A DNA stretch of 64,000 bases from Paulinella micropora (GCA_009731375.1 BJOX01000078.1:761794-825793), one strand, 5' to 3'. Shown: positions 45,865 to 56,482, counted from the first letter of the stretch. Notes: generated by a model not told the origin, from the sequence alone. Numbers and translations: made by a program.

Positions 45865-46101
45865 ACACTCGTATAAATGTATTTTATACCAATAACTATC
45901 GCTGGCACAGATTAAAGGAATGGCTTCATCAAAACTAACACACCAATCACTCATAGGCTTATACACACATTTAAATTTAGTTTCTATTCCTTGCTTTATA
46001 CAATAAGCACAACTCTCATTTTTTTTCTCACTAACCCGAGAGTAAAAGTCGCAAGCAGTCCGACCTAACACAGACCACATAAATAATAATATTAATAACA
46101 T
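45853..46101 (-). CDS. Small Cys-rich secreted-type protein, copy B2
   Basis: It has 82 residues. Signal-like start MLLILLFMWSVLGRTACDF, then cysteines in SCAYCIKQG, FKCVYKPMSDWCVSF and LICASD. The 3' end overlaps the convergent membrane protein gene by 12 bases. Probably exported or membrane-lumenal; function unknown. Confidence 0.55.
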   Translation of the reverse strand: MLLILLFMWSVLGRTACDFYSRVSEKKNESCAYCIKQGIETKFKCVYKPMSDWCVSFDEAIPLICASDSYWYKIHLYECSFL

Positions 46102-46182
46102 TTTATATCATACAGAAACTTTTTGAAAAAGTTTCACAAAAAACGATTTTGCTAAAAGATTTTTTTAAAATCTTTATATAGT

Positions 46183-46542
46183 ATGAGTGAGTTCAAATAC
46201 CAAAAGATTATTTTTCTGAGCAATGATTTTGTTGGAAGCAAAACATTTAATAAAAATATTCAAATGTCATTCACACCAACCAAAATGAATGTTAAGTTTA
46301 TCCACTATATGAACGACCAGACCGAAACCAAAACCAGAATTCTTTATATGGATAGAATTGGAATTATTGGAACATTTGCGGACAGCACTACAGCAAACAT
46401 TTCAAACCTTAGTTATAATTTAGGTGTCGTCGGATGGACGGATGGACAATATACATTTAAAGTCCTTGAAACCGACAGCGGAAATATTGACACAGGAAAT
46501 TTAGCGGGAAGAATTTTTGTGTGTTTGGAATTCGTAGGGTAA
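46183..46542 (+). CDS. Conserved 119-aa protein, copy B2
   Basis: It starts MSEFKYQKIIFLSNDF after tatatagt. It aligns without gaps with 40270-40629, and most differences are conservative. It lies 9 bases before the ATPase start. No family recognised; possibly structural. Confidence 0.6.
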   Translation: MSEFKYQKIIFLSNDFVGSKTFNKNIQMSFTPTKMNVKFIHYMNDQTETKTRILYMDRIGIIGTFADSTTANISNLSYNLGVVGWTDGQYTFKVLETDSGNIDTGNLAGRIFVCLEFVG

Positions 46543-46853
46543 TAATATAAGATGGAGAAGTTGAATAACGTAAAGGTTAGACCAGTAAAACAAGAGGGTG
46601 ATGGAAATAAAAAAGCAAAAGGTTATAAATTATTTAACGAAACCTTACGCAAATATATTTCTACTTGCCCGTAAGAAGAGCGGGAAAACGACAGCACTCT
46701 TTGAAATACTGAAACGGAAGACAGACAGAAAAACCCGTATTGTCATTATTGCTTCAACAATTCGCAAGGACTACATTTATAAAGCAATGGTTAAACACTT
46801 TAAGAGCAGGGGAAACCCGATGGCAATATATACCTTTCTTAAATCAGATGGTA

Positions 46854-46873
46854 ATCTCCGACGTGTCGGAGAT
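46854..46873. repeat. In-frame palindrome 1
   Basis: atctccgacgtgtcggagat, a 9-bp stem with a two-base centre. With the preceding base it codes NLRRVGD. It is absent at the homologous place in copy B1. Confidence 0.8.
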
Positions 46874-46910
46874 AGTGTGATAGACTATGAACTTGACAAA
46901 CTTGACAGAA

Positions 46911-46930
46911 ATCTCCAGCATGCTGGAGAT
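46911..46930. repeat. In-frame palindrome 2
   Basis: atctccagcatgctggagat, a perfect palindrome that codes NLQHAGD in the same phase. Confidence 0.8.
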
Positions 46931-47437
46931 AGCGAGCAACACGAAGGAGAAATCAAAGATGAAGAAGAAATAGAGAAACCAAAATTTTTATACTTTGGAA
47001 AAGAAGAAAAAAAGAAAACTACCGAACCAAAAGAACGACCAAGTAAGTATATTTCTCCAGAGGTTGTTTTTGTTTTGGACGATTTAGGAAGTGGATTAAG
47101 AGATAAGTCAGTAAGCGATTTGTTAAAAAAGAACAGACACTATAAATCAAAGGTGATTATGTCAAGTCAGTATTTAAACGACCTACGACCAGAAGCCATT
47201 AAGCAGTTAGATTATTTATTAATCTTTCCAGGCCAGTCTCAGGACAAAATGGAACTCGTGTATAAGCATTTAGACTTATCTTTTGATTTTGATTATTTTC
47301 TTCAAAAGTATCACGAAGCAACAAAGGAACGATTTAATTTTCTTTATGTTTCAAGTGTTGATGATGACTTACGGAAGAATTTTAATTTTCGTCTTAAGTA
47401 AAATAATATTTTTTATAATTATTTTTCTGTATTATAT

Positions 47438-47748
47438 ATGCCAGTTATCACCAGTGATAATTTCACAACCATCAGGATATAAAATCGGATACAATCCATC
47501 AATGCCACAGAAGGGAGGAAAAAAGAAACTAAGAAGAAGGGATGTGGTCAAAAGGGTGGAAAGATTAACTGGGCTAAGGTCGGAAAAGCCGCAATGGCTG
47601 TTAATAAATTCCTTCGCGATAACAAGATTATTTCAAAGACCGCAATGCCCTTGGCGATGTCGGGGTTCCATATGCGTCTCGTATTGGTTCAACTGCTGCA
47701 AAACTTGGTTATGGTAAGCAACGAGGAGGGGCTGTAAAGTTTCGCTGA
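47438..47748 (+). pseudogene. Small basic core-type peptide, interrupted
   Basis: It starts MPVITSDNFTTIRI after attatat. There is one TAA near 47480, and the frame then continues KKKGCGQKGGKINW, AAMAVNKFLRD and KIISKTA. A shift near 47645 leads to GVPYASRIGSTAAKLGYGKQRGGAVKF. The end resembles small basic peptides with a GYG..RGG tail found near PLV capsid genes, which may bind packaged DNA. A fragment is fused to the ATPase in copy B1. Confidence 0.55.
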
Positions 47749-47750
47749 TA

Positions 47751-47807
47751 GTTATCAACTACACTCTCGTCGCTAACGCAACTCCCGTTTGTTGATAACC
47801 ATCGTTT
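47751..47807 (+). terminator. Hairpin after the core peptide gene
   Basis: gttatcaac...gttgataaccatcg, with a gtcgctaacgcaactcccg loop. Plus-oriented, directly after the stop. Confidence 0.6.
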
Positions 47808-47854
47808 CAGATTAATTTTTTTTAATAAAGAAAAAATAGATGTCTATCTATACA

Positions 47855-49916
47855 ATGGTCGCTAAGACTAAAAATGTGAAAAAGGCTAAAGTAAGACCCC
47901 CGCGGGTTTATAGAAATAAGAGCGGAAGGCCTTATATTATCCAGAAGGGTAAAAAATATTATCTTAATTTTGGTAAGAAAACAAATGATTTAAGCACATT
48001 ACAAATCGTTAAACTTTTTATGAAATATATTGGTAATAAGCCAAAGTCGCAAGGGGTAATTCGCAAACCAAGGGAAAAAAATCAAATATGATTTCAATCG
48101 TCTTGAACATGACAACCGAAACCAGATACAAAGCAACTTACAAAAGAAATATGAGTTAATACATGATGAGGAAGCAAAGGAAAAGAAGAAAAGGGATGAG
48201 ATAGAAGAAGAAAAGAAAAGGCTAGAACGAAAAGACGTAGCAGATGCTAAGGAAAGACAAGATATAATGGATAGGGAACATAAAAGAGAACTAGCGGATA
48301 TTAATGAACGGCAAGAACAAAAAACCAGAGAACTAAGAAAAGAGCAAAACTCATAGAAGATGTAAAATATGAAGAAGACAGAAAAAATAGGATACAAGCA
48401 TTACCACCGCCACCACAATATCAATATATTATGCCACCACAACATGGACAGCCACAAGCACCGCCATTAGGAGCACCGCCACAAGCACCACAATTACCTA
48501 ATTTAGGAGATGAAGCACCATTGAAAACGAAAGAGCAATATGAGGAAGAAAAAAAGCAAAAGCAGAAAGATATTGAAACACTGAAATTAGCAAGATATAC
48601 AGATAAGTTCATAAAAAAGATGAGTCGTAAAGACTTACAAAAAGCCAGCCAAGATATTTAGACGGCTATAGCCACAGCGACATTTTTAGAGGAACAGAAA
48701 AAGTTAGCAGAAGAATATAAAGAAAAACTTGAAAAGGAAGAAAAGAAAGCAGAAGAAAAGGGTAAGCATTTTGAACATTTACAAATTAATCAATTTTTAA
48801 TCTCTGCATTTTCAAAAACTTATCACCCAAACATTACTATAAAAGAGTTAGCACAGGCTTTAAAAAAGAGACTAGATAGTGATGGACATAAAAAATTAAA
48901 TTACAAAGACACTTCAAAGTGGATTATTGACATGATTAAAAGGTTTAATATTGATGTTGGAAATGAAAAGGAAAACGTAAAAAGAAAAGTAGCGGATTAT
49001 GCTAGATATGAAGAGTTTATGGGGTATCTCCAAAATGTTGGAGATGGTAAACAAAAAGGGAATGGAGCGAAAACATGAGAAGAATTAATTGATAAGGTAT
49101 TTTCAATAGCAAAAATAAAAAATACTTAGCCCGCAAAGATTGGAAACACACAATGAACAAACATGATTTTGTAAATACTCTAACGAACAAAATGACTATA
49201 GACCCAAATGTAGATAAACAAGTTTCAAATGATTTGAATATTGACGAGGGAATGCCCCAACCGCTACCCCCGAGCGTCGCGGAGACAGCCATACCCCCAA
49301 GCGTCGCGGAGACAACCATACCCCCGAGCGTCGCGGAGACAGCCATACCCCCGAGCGTCGCGGAGACGCCAGAGCAACCACAGACGGACGAGCAACAGCA
49401 AGAGCAAGTCCCCTTACAAGGAGAGGGTCGCGGTTTAATGACTAATGAAATAGATGATATAATGAAAAAATATGGATGGTATCTCGGAGCAATAGCCAGT
49501 GATGAAATTTACAAGTTGAAGCCAGGAAGCAGAAAACGATACGGATTTATTATGAATTTGGACAATCACAAGCAAGCAGGGTCTCATTGGATCGCAGTAT
49601 GGATAAGTCTAGATAAAGACAGGAGTGTTGAAGTCTACGACCCCTTAGCACTTTATGAACCTACTGAAGACTTTCAACAACAAATGAACAACTAATAGAC
49701 AAAAGCCACCCCGATAGTTATTTGTTAATGAAGGTCAATCAAGTAAAGCAACAATCAAACACCTCAGACACGTGCGGTTGGCATAGTATGAGATTTTTAA
49801 TGGAGCGAGCGAAAGGCAACAGGTTTAAGTTTGCTACTGGCTACACAGACTTAAAAGAAGAAGAAGCGGAAAAGTTAAAAGCACAGAATGGGTATGGGTT
49901 TGACACCTATTTGTAA
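47855..49916 (+). pseudogene. Scaffold-like protein fused to cysteine protease, element B
   Basis: It starts MVAKTKNVKKAKVRPP, the same as the element A copy; an upstream ATG at 47840 is possible. It has the same layout: basic N-terminus, coiled coil, PPPPQYQYIMPP linker, helical middle, and a four-copy 27-bp repeat (PPSVAETAI, 49269-49371). The C-terminal protease has His in GSHWIAVWIS, Asp in EVYDPLA and Cys in SDTCGWHS. Shifts or stops lie near 48088, 48353, 48660, 49076, 49125 and 49695. It would process capsid proteins. Confidence 0.8.
49026..49045. repeat. In-frame palindrome 3
   Basis: atctccaaaatgttggagat, eight of nine stem pairs, coding YLQNVGD in the same phase as the two in the ATPase gene. 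Confidence 0.75.
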
Positions 49917-49965
49917 ATCCACACTCCCGCTACCGCTCCCGTGTGTTTTACAAACTTCATTTTGA
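49913..49965 (+). terminator. Hairpin after the protease gene
   Basis: ttgtaaatccacac...gtgtgttttacaaac, starting at the stop codon. Confidence 0.6.
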
Positions 49966-49989
49966 AAAAAAATATTTAATAATATAACA

Positions 49990-50351
49990 ATGGACTATAA
50001 GGGAGGAAGAAGTTCGGGTATTTACTATATCAACAGCAAAAACAGAATAACTGGCACAGATAGCGACTTTACACACGAAGTCAATATGAAGGAGATAATC
50101 ACGTGCTACAAGAAATATACACGGCGAATGAAATTCCATTTGGAGCCGTTATATACGACGGAAGTGGGTCGGAGTATGGTAAGAAATTATCAACTAGTTT
50201 AAATAATGTATATAGGTTTTATCTTACAGACGAAAACGATCAGGCTATAAATCTTAATGGGTTAGGTATTGTTATGACATTGTTGATTTACAGAGAGACT
50301 AATTATTTTAATTTATTTACATCATTCTTCAATCTTTTGAAACAGAGATAA
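49990..50351 (+). pseudogene. Penton/minor capsid-like protein of element B with internal deletion
   Basis: The N-terminus MDYKGGRSSGIYYINSKNR and GTDSDFTHEVNM are present. The next codons jump, with a frame change near 50100, to LQEIYTANEIPFG and LTDENDQAINLNGLGIVMTLL. Against element A about 130 residues, including PKSYY and IPEGNY, are missing. The product could not form a jelly roll. Confidence 0.7.
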
Positions 50352-50442
50352 ATAATTATTTTGGAATTATTTATTTTTTTCTATAAATATATTCAGGTGA
50401 ATTAGTTAATAATCTCAACTGCCTAAAAATCAAAAACAAAAA

Positions 50443-51932
50443 ATGCCAACTCAACACGGCGGAGAATTAGACTTCAGTAAGACTGACTACATCAGTGCTT
50501 CTTATCGTTTGAATAAACTCGCCCCTCGTGAGGGTTCTGGAACATTTGAAGTCACCACTGCTGGCGGACAAGAACGAAGTTTTGACCTTATTAGCCGACC
50601 TTTTAATCTCGCTCGGTCTTATTTGAGTTTTACTTATACTATGAGAGCGGCTGGTGCCAACACTTATACTAGAATTTTTATGGACTGCCTTTCACAAATT
50701 AGCCAGATACAACTTCAGACCCGTAGCGGTGTTTATCTGTGCGACCTTAACCATCTCAGAATGGTAACTAAGATGCTGTGGAAACCAGAAATGAGTTTGA
50801 AGGATTTCCTAGACCTTTCTAACCACGGTGATGCTAGTGGCTATGGCTGTATGCTCCAAAAGTGTAATGCTAACGGCTTGATTAATATCAGTGCTGTTGA
50901 AGGAACTACAACTGCCTTTCGTGCGGCGACTGATGGTGCTAACGATGTTGCCGCCTCTACTCAGGGTCTATTGCGTGAGCCAGTGATTTCTGCTCGTCGT
51001 CATGATGATGCTGCTCTAACGACTGGAGTTGGAGCACTATCCGCCGTAAATGTTAATTACAACGAGGCGAAGTATCTTGTGGGAAGTGGAGCGAATGCCG
51101 CTTTGGCCATTAATGTTAAAATTCCTTTGGGTATGATTATTAACACTATTTTCGCACTTGATAAGACTATTATGTTTCCAGAAATTTTGACTATGCGGAT
51201 TGTGTGGGGTGCTACTGACAGAACCGGTTATACGGTGACGAATGGTGCGGCTACTTGTATTAGCACTGCTTATCTTGCCGCAGCAAATGCTACCATGCCT
51301 ATGGCTGTATCTGCTGATGTCACCAATCTTGCCTTGTTTCTTGCGGTTGAAACGAACCCTGATGTCATTCAATCAATCCAGCAGAAGATTGCTAGCCCCG
51401 AAGGCATGAACTTCAATATTGATTATCCCTATGTTTATAAGAATACTACACAAGCAAGCACAAGCCAAAACATTATTATGCGATTTGACAGAGGCCACGG
51501 TCGCCGTTTGAAAAGGAAAATTTATCACTCTGATTTTAACACAGAAGAAAGAAAGAACACAGCCTATGACAACGATAATCGTGGCGCTACTAAGGTTGTC
51601 AATTTTTACATTACTCTGGATGGTTCCCGCCAGCAAGAATTCAACATTGACACTGCGAGCGAAGAAGACTATATGTATTTTAAGCCAAAGGTTGAGGGTT
51701 CGGTCTTGTTGAATAACGATGTGTATAAATACTATTGGGATGTGTTTATGCTTGGGATAATACCCGCCCGCTATGGAGCAAAGACCAAAATGAAATCAGC
51801 GGTTTAAGTCTTGATACTGAGCGACGATGGGAGTTTATTGCGACCACCGCGAATGCCGCCTACAACCATTACACCGTGGCCATTACTCAGCGGGAGGTAC
51901 AGGTTAAGGCAAATATGATTACAATCTCGTAA
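50443..51932 (+). pseudogene. Major capsid protein of element B, one frameshift
   Basis: It starts MPTQHGGELDFSK after caaaaacaaaaaatgcc. About 495 residues, with blocks RPFNLARS, FMDCLS, MLQKCNA, RRHDD, IPLGMIINTIFALDKTI, LFLAVET and TLDGSR. A shift near 51740 precedes LSLDTERRWEF. The length and position fit the double jelly-roll capsid protein of the PLV/virophage/Maverick group. It is about 45-50% identical to element A by eye. It is the best preserved viral gene beside the 51975 gene. Confidence 0.8.
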
Positions 51933-51974
51933 TTAATTTTGATAGTTAATTTATTTTTTTTATACAATATAGGA

Positions 51975-53213
51975 ATGCCCCACCAGAGAAACTTAATCGC
52001 AGAAAATCCTGACGGCGAATTTATAAATGTCAGCGTTGGATATGATGGTAATATTGAAACAAGTAATTCAAAAACCGCTTTTGGCGAAGCAGTAGTAGGT
52101 CAATTAACGCCAGTTTTACAAGAAATCTTTCCATATACCATTAATACTAGGATATGGACAAAAACAGAAACAAAATCGTCTGTGTCATTTTTGTATAATA
52201 TGGCTGAATTGAAAACAACTGCTGATGCTACGGCAGATGCTAGACTGGTAAGTAAAAGGAGAATAAAATATAGAACTGGAATGGGTGTCCTAGCCCGCTT
52301 TACTGCTATATGGACAGCTGATGATACAAAAGATTACTATTCATTTATTGGAATAGGAAATGACCTTAACGATGGATTTTATTTTTACAAAAATCAAGCA
52401 GGAATGAATATCGCACATTGTGCGGGAGGTGCTGTAGATTATATTGACCAAGAAGATTGGGACGACCCTTGCGATGGAAATTATGCTATGCCAAACTTAG
52501 ACTGGAGCAAAGGAAATGTATTTCAAATTCAATTTCAATATTTAGGTTTTGGTGCTATTAAGTTTTATATTGAAAATCCCATAACAGGATTATTTCAATT
52601 AGTTCATATGATTGAGTATGCGAATGCTAATAATGGTGTAAGCCTGCGAAATACGACATTACCTTTTACGACAGTAATGAGAAATGATGCAACGACTGGA
52701 ATACAATCTCTTAAAACAGCGAGTGCTAGTTTATTCATTGAGGGAACGAATACTATTAATACCAGCATAACAAACGAAGTGGAAGGAAGTAAAGCAGCAA
52801 ACACCACTGAAAGTCCTATTATTAGTGTAAGAAACAAAGCGGTATTTGATTCGGGCGGTGCTAATTTAACAAATTATTCAAATGTTTATCCAACTTTGAT
52901 AAGTATTACAAATGAAGATACTAAGTCGAATGTTGTCAGAATGGTATTAAATGGAACACTAACTGGAGCAGGTTTTGCAGATGTTGATTCTAAGTATTCA
53001 ATTGTAGATACTGACACAAAGGCGAGTGCTATCGCAAACGGAACAACAATTTTTAAACTATATGTAAATTCTCAATCAACTCAACAAATCAATCTTAGAA
53101 GTTATGATATATACCTATCGCCGAGTGATGTATTAACTTTTACGCAGAAGTCTGTCTCTGCTGGTGGAGGAGGAAATGTCAATATTATCGCTAACTTCAT
53201 AGAAGACCAATAG
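51975..53213 (+). CDS. Putative structural protein, 412 aa
   Basis: It starts MPHQRNLIAENPDGEF after tatacaatatagg; a longer frame begins at 51939 without homology to element A. The frame is intact. It has KGNVFQIQFQYLGFGAIKF, LRNTTLPF and VNIIANFIEDQ at the end, all shared with 24458-25702. Its constant position after MCP in both elements points to a virion part. Confidence 0.65.
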   Translation: MPHQRNLIAENPDGEFINVSVGYDGNIETSNSKTAFGEAVVGQLTPVLQEIFPYTINTRIWTKTETKSSVSFLYNMAELKTTADATADARLVSKRRIKYRTGMGVLARFTAIWTADDTKDYYSFIGIGNDLNDGFYFYKNQAGMNIAHCAGGAVDYIDQEDWDDPCDGNYAMPNLDWSKGNVFQIQFQYLGFGAIKFYIENPITGLFQLVHMIEYANANNGVSLRNTTLPFTTVMRNDATTGIQSLKTASASLFIEGTNTINTSITNEVEGSKAANTTESPIISVRNKAVFDSGGANLTNYSNVYPTLISITNEDTKSNVVRMVLNGTLTGAGFADVDSKYSIVDTDTKASAIANGTTIFKLYVNSQSTQQINLRSYDIYLSPSDVLTFTQKSVSAGGGGNVNIIANFIEDQ

Positions 53214-53271
53214 ATATTTATGAGCATCGCTTTCATTCGCTACGCTCATTTTCGCTTGCTCATAAACATCG
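53213..53271 (+). terminator. Hairpin after the structural gene
   Basis: gatatttatgagca...tgctcataaacatcg with an attcgctacgctcat loop, starting at the stop codon. Confidence 0.7.
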
Positions 53272-53313
53272 TTTAAAAGTGAAGTAAATAATAAAAAAAA
53301 AATAAACGGGAGG

Positions 53314-53367
53314 CGATGTTCGTAAAACACACGGGAGCGTTAGCGGGAGTGTGGATTTACGAATATC
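53314..53367 (-). terminator. Hairpin after the ExoX-like gene of element B
   Basis: On the minus strand gatattcgtaaatccacac...gtgttttacgaacatcg, facing the hairpin at 53213 between convergent genes. Confidence 0.7.
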
Positions 53368-53806
53368 AGAGATATTTTTTTACCGCATCTTTATTATTAA
53401 AATAAGGTTGTTGAATTAAATATTCAAGGTATGGTTTATCAATCTTAGCAACATCTTCAATTTTCATTTTTTTATACTTACCATATTGTAGAAAAATATC
53501 AGTTTCACTTTGTGCTATTTCTTCACCCACATTCATTTTAATCTCTGTAATTCCAGTCTCTTTTAAATCAGTCTCCTTAAAAGGTGTGCTCGGCTCTTCG
53601 TCCAACACGTTTTCTAAAGGTATAACTACTTTCACATTGTCATCGTAATGTTGATTTTGTTTGAAATCAACATTTGGTTTATATTGCTCATAGAAAGAAA
53701 CAATATCAGGCTTAGTCCATTTAAGTGAAGGTTTCTTAATTTCGCTGTCAAGGCTCCATTTTTTAATTTCACTCAAGTAGTCCTGTTTGGTGCTTAGGTC
53801 GGTCAT
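53366..53806 (-). CDS. Protein with ExoX-like C-terminal domain, 146 aa
   Basis: It starts MTDLSTKQDYLSEIKKW after attatatacc. The middle has DDNVKVVIPLENV and LKETGITEIKMNV. The C-terminus has QYGKYKKMKIEDVAKIDKPYLEYLIQQPYF, the small domain seen at 23602-23889. In element A the parts are separated and one half is inverted. It is next to PolB on the same strand. Role unknown. Confidence 0.65.
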   Translation of the reverse strand: MTDLSTKQDYLSEIKKWSLDSEIKKPSLKWTKPDIVSFYEQYKPNVDFKQNQHYDDNVKVVIPLENVLDEEPSTPFKETDLKETGITEIKMNVGEEIAQSETDIFLQYGKYKKMKIEDVAKIDKPYLEYLIQQPYFNNKDAVKKYL

Positions 53807-53902
53807 TGGTATATAATATGTAATGTTATTTTTTTTAAATGTATTTTTTTACTTCACTTTTAATGTCCGTAAGGTAAAAACACATTAAAAGTTTCTTTTA
53901 CT

Positions 53903-55973
53903 TCACTTGAAACAGCCGTAAGGTAGTGTGGAGATATGGTTCTCTTTAATCGGCTGAATTACTCTTTTTGTGTAAGTAAATGAGAATATCTTTTTCAAAT
54001 GTTCGGAGGTAATCGTTTTGTCTTTTTTGTTCCTAGTAATTTTGCTGTGGTTGTGTATTGCTACATTTCCATTCTCAGCCACATTCTTTGCTATGTGCTT
54101 TTCTCCTTCTGTATCCAATAATGCTTCTAATTCCTCATATGCTTTCTTTGATAGTTCTTCGTCCTTTATTCCCAGACCATTACTTATCACACTAAACATA
54201 TTTACCAAGTTCAGTTTCATTTTTGTTGTGCAGTCGTTTAGTATGTAGCCGTAGGACTTCGGCCCCGAGCCCACAAATGTAGTTATCTTTCTGCTTACTT
54301 TTGTCTTTTTGTCTATTAGTTCGTCTGTCCATTGCCCTAATAAGTCTCCTGTCGGTATTGTTGTATGTCCTTGCTTTTCATCAACTGAATATATTATGCT
54401 GTCTGTGTCGTGATATAATACCCTGTCTCCCAAAGTATCCATCATATCATACAATCTCATTTGTGCGTGTGCTGTTGTGAATAAAGCCACACATATGTTT
54501 GTGTTGTAAGGGTCTGACACTTTTTCGGGGTGTAGATTGTAGGATAGTTCAAGGCATTCTTTATTTATCATATTGATTGAGATTTCGTTTATGTCTTTGT
54601 CATTTAGTATTTTGTATAATTCTGCCTCACTCCTGACGATTGTCGTCTGTGTCTTGTTGCTTTGTTGTCCAAACTTTCCCCACAGAGAATTCAGACATAG
54701 TTTTGCGACTGCCCTCCTTCCTTCATTCTTTTCTATTTTGCTTTTGTCCAACTTAATACCCATCTTTTCCTCATAGTCCTTTATGTAATTGTCTTTTTGT
54801 TCCTCCGTTTCCACATTTGACGGGTAGCCACTTGCCTCTTGCTTTACTTGTAGAAAGGTTTTTATGTAGTCTTTGAATAGTGTTGTTGTCTGTTGTTCCC
54901 AGTGCCACACCTCATAAACTTTAATGATATTATAACCTTTTTCCATTGCTTTATAAATGAGTGGTGTTGCCCAAGTGCCTGTGAGTGCCCTATCTGTGTC
55001 GTTGTGCTCGCATTTGTCTTGTAGGTTTTCCTTTCCACACTTATTACATAAATAATACATCATCTTTCCTCTATCTTGACAGGGTAGGACAGGGTGAATT
55101 AGTCCCCTAGGCGGTAGCATTTTTACTCTGGCTAATCCAAATGCTGTCTTTTGATTTAACATTTGTAATGCATGTGTGTTTTTGATTACCTTATGATGTC
55201 CGAGAGGGTAGGGTTCATAAAACATAACAGATGGATAGAGGGAGCATACTATGTATTTGGCGTATTGTTGTTCATTCATTGCCCTCCAATATAAAGATAG
55301 AGCATTTGTCCTTCCCCCAAACATCGCGTGTCGTGTGTTAATTGTCTCTTGCTCCATTAATGTCTCTTCTATGTTCCTTTTGAATTCCTGCCTTACTCTT
55401 ATTCTGTTCCACTTACAACCCCATATTGTTATTAAATTATTCACTTCCTCGTGTTGCTTTATTAAAGTTTCCCGTCGTTTTGTTTCCTTGTATAATTGTC
55501 CAAATGTCTTATGAACGGATTGGTCTTTATTCATTTGATTGCCGTCATAACACTCAGGACACCCGTGCCAGTAGCACCCATGAAACTCATATGCAGTTTT
55601 TGTCTTCGGGTCATATCCGTCTAAGTATGCCTTACCTGCACCTTTTAAATGTATCATTTTTTCTTTTCCATTTAATCCGTGCTGTATGGTTGTATTGTCT
55701 TTCTTCTCTCTGTATGATAGCCACTCCACGCACATACGGCTCGTTTTTGCTTTGTCTGTTCTGTGTGTTGGTATGACTGCTATGCTATATGTCGGCATAT
55801 AGATTACTTTATATAATGCCATACAGGTAGATGCGATAGTTGTGTATTGGAATGGGTCTATGCCAAATTCTAGAAAACTCTCTCTAAATTTCATACACCC
55901 CCTTCTCAATATATTCACATCACTATGACAATATGCTTCCATTTCTTTTTTGAAATCAAACACTTTGTCCTTT
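53903..55973 (-). pseudogene. Family B DNA polymerase of element B, C-terminal part
   Basis: It continues the exonuclease part at 60797-62296. YCHSDVNIL is the third exonuclease motif. AYEFHGCYWHGCPEC is the block typical of Polinton/Maverick polymerases. Motif A reads KYIVCSLYPS, with Ile where the catalytic Asp (Dxx[SA]LYP) should be. Motif B KLCLNSLWGKFG and motif C YHDTDSI are normal. The frame is open for 686 codons. The insertion lies just before VFDFKKEM. Confidence 0.88.
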
Positions 55974-56482
55974 CATATGTAGTTAGCATGTAAATAAACG
56001 CAGTGAAATCGGGGCGCAAATCTGCGTTTAAACTAAAATAGTTTTTTTAATACTGTTTTTTTTATTTACTAATACAGATATTGAACTATTCCCCACACAA
56101 AAATATCAATATTGTGTTATGAATTGATTACACACTTTATATTTAAAGAGAATACGTTCTGTTTCAGTATGATTTTTTTGAAAAAAGGCACTAAGGCATA
56201 CGTTAATAAAAATTACTGGAAACTAATGTGGGGAATAATTTAAGTTTCGATCTTTCTATCTATAGCTTTACTTTTTTTTTTTAACCTTGTGGTTCGGAAG
56301 GAGATCAAAGCCCCTTTTTCAACTTTTTAAAAAAATATTCACGCCGGTCCGCAGGGACATACTAGGAAACGACAAGCCATTTCCCGTGATCCCACCACGT
56401 TTTTTGACTTTGCTTTTTTGTAATTTTCGCTCTCTCAACTCCAAATTCCAGGACATGTCTCCGAGCCCCTTCGTCAGTCGTT

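Larger units (their letters stand above)
46552..47401 (+). pseudogene. FtsK/HerA-A32-type genome-packaging ATPase, copy B2
   Basis: It starts MEKLNNVKVRPVKQ. A one-base insertion near 46642 shifts the frame. Walker A is LLARKKSGKTTA and Walker B VVFVLDDLGSG. A sensor-like MSSQYLNDLRPEA stretch precedes LDYLLIF. It is the ATPase that pumps DNA into the capsid in PLVs, Mavericks and NCLDVs. Two 20-base palindromes are inserted in frame (46854 and 46911). Element A has no ATPase. Confidence 0.8.

Noticed and set aside
20260-49700. Stop-codon reassignment in the viral elements
   Set aside because: In-frame TAA, TAG and TGA all occur, mixed with frameshifts, and intact frames end at all three; decay explains it better.
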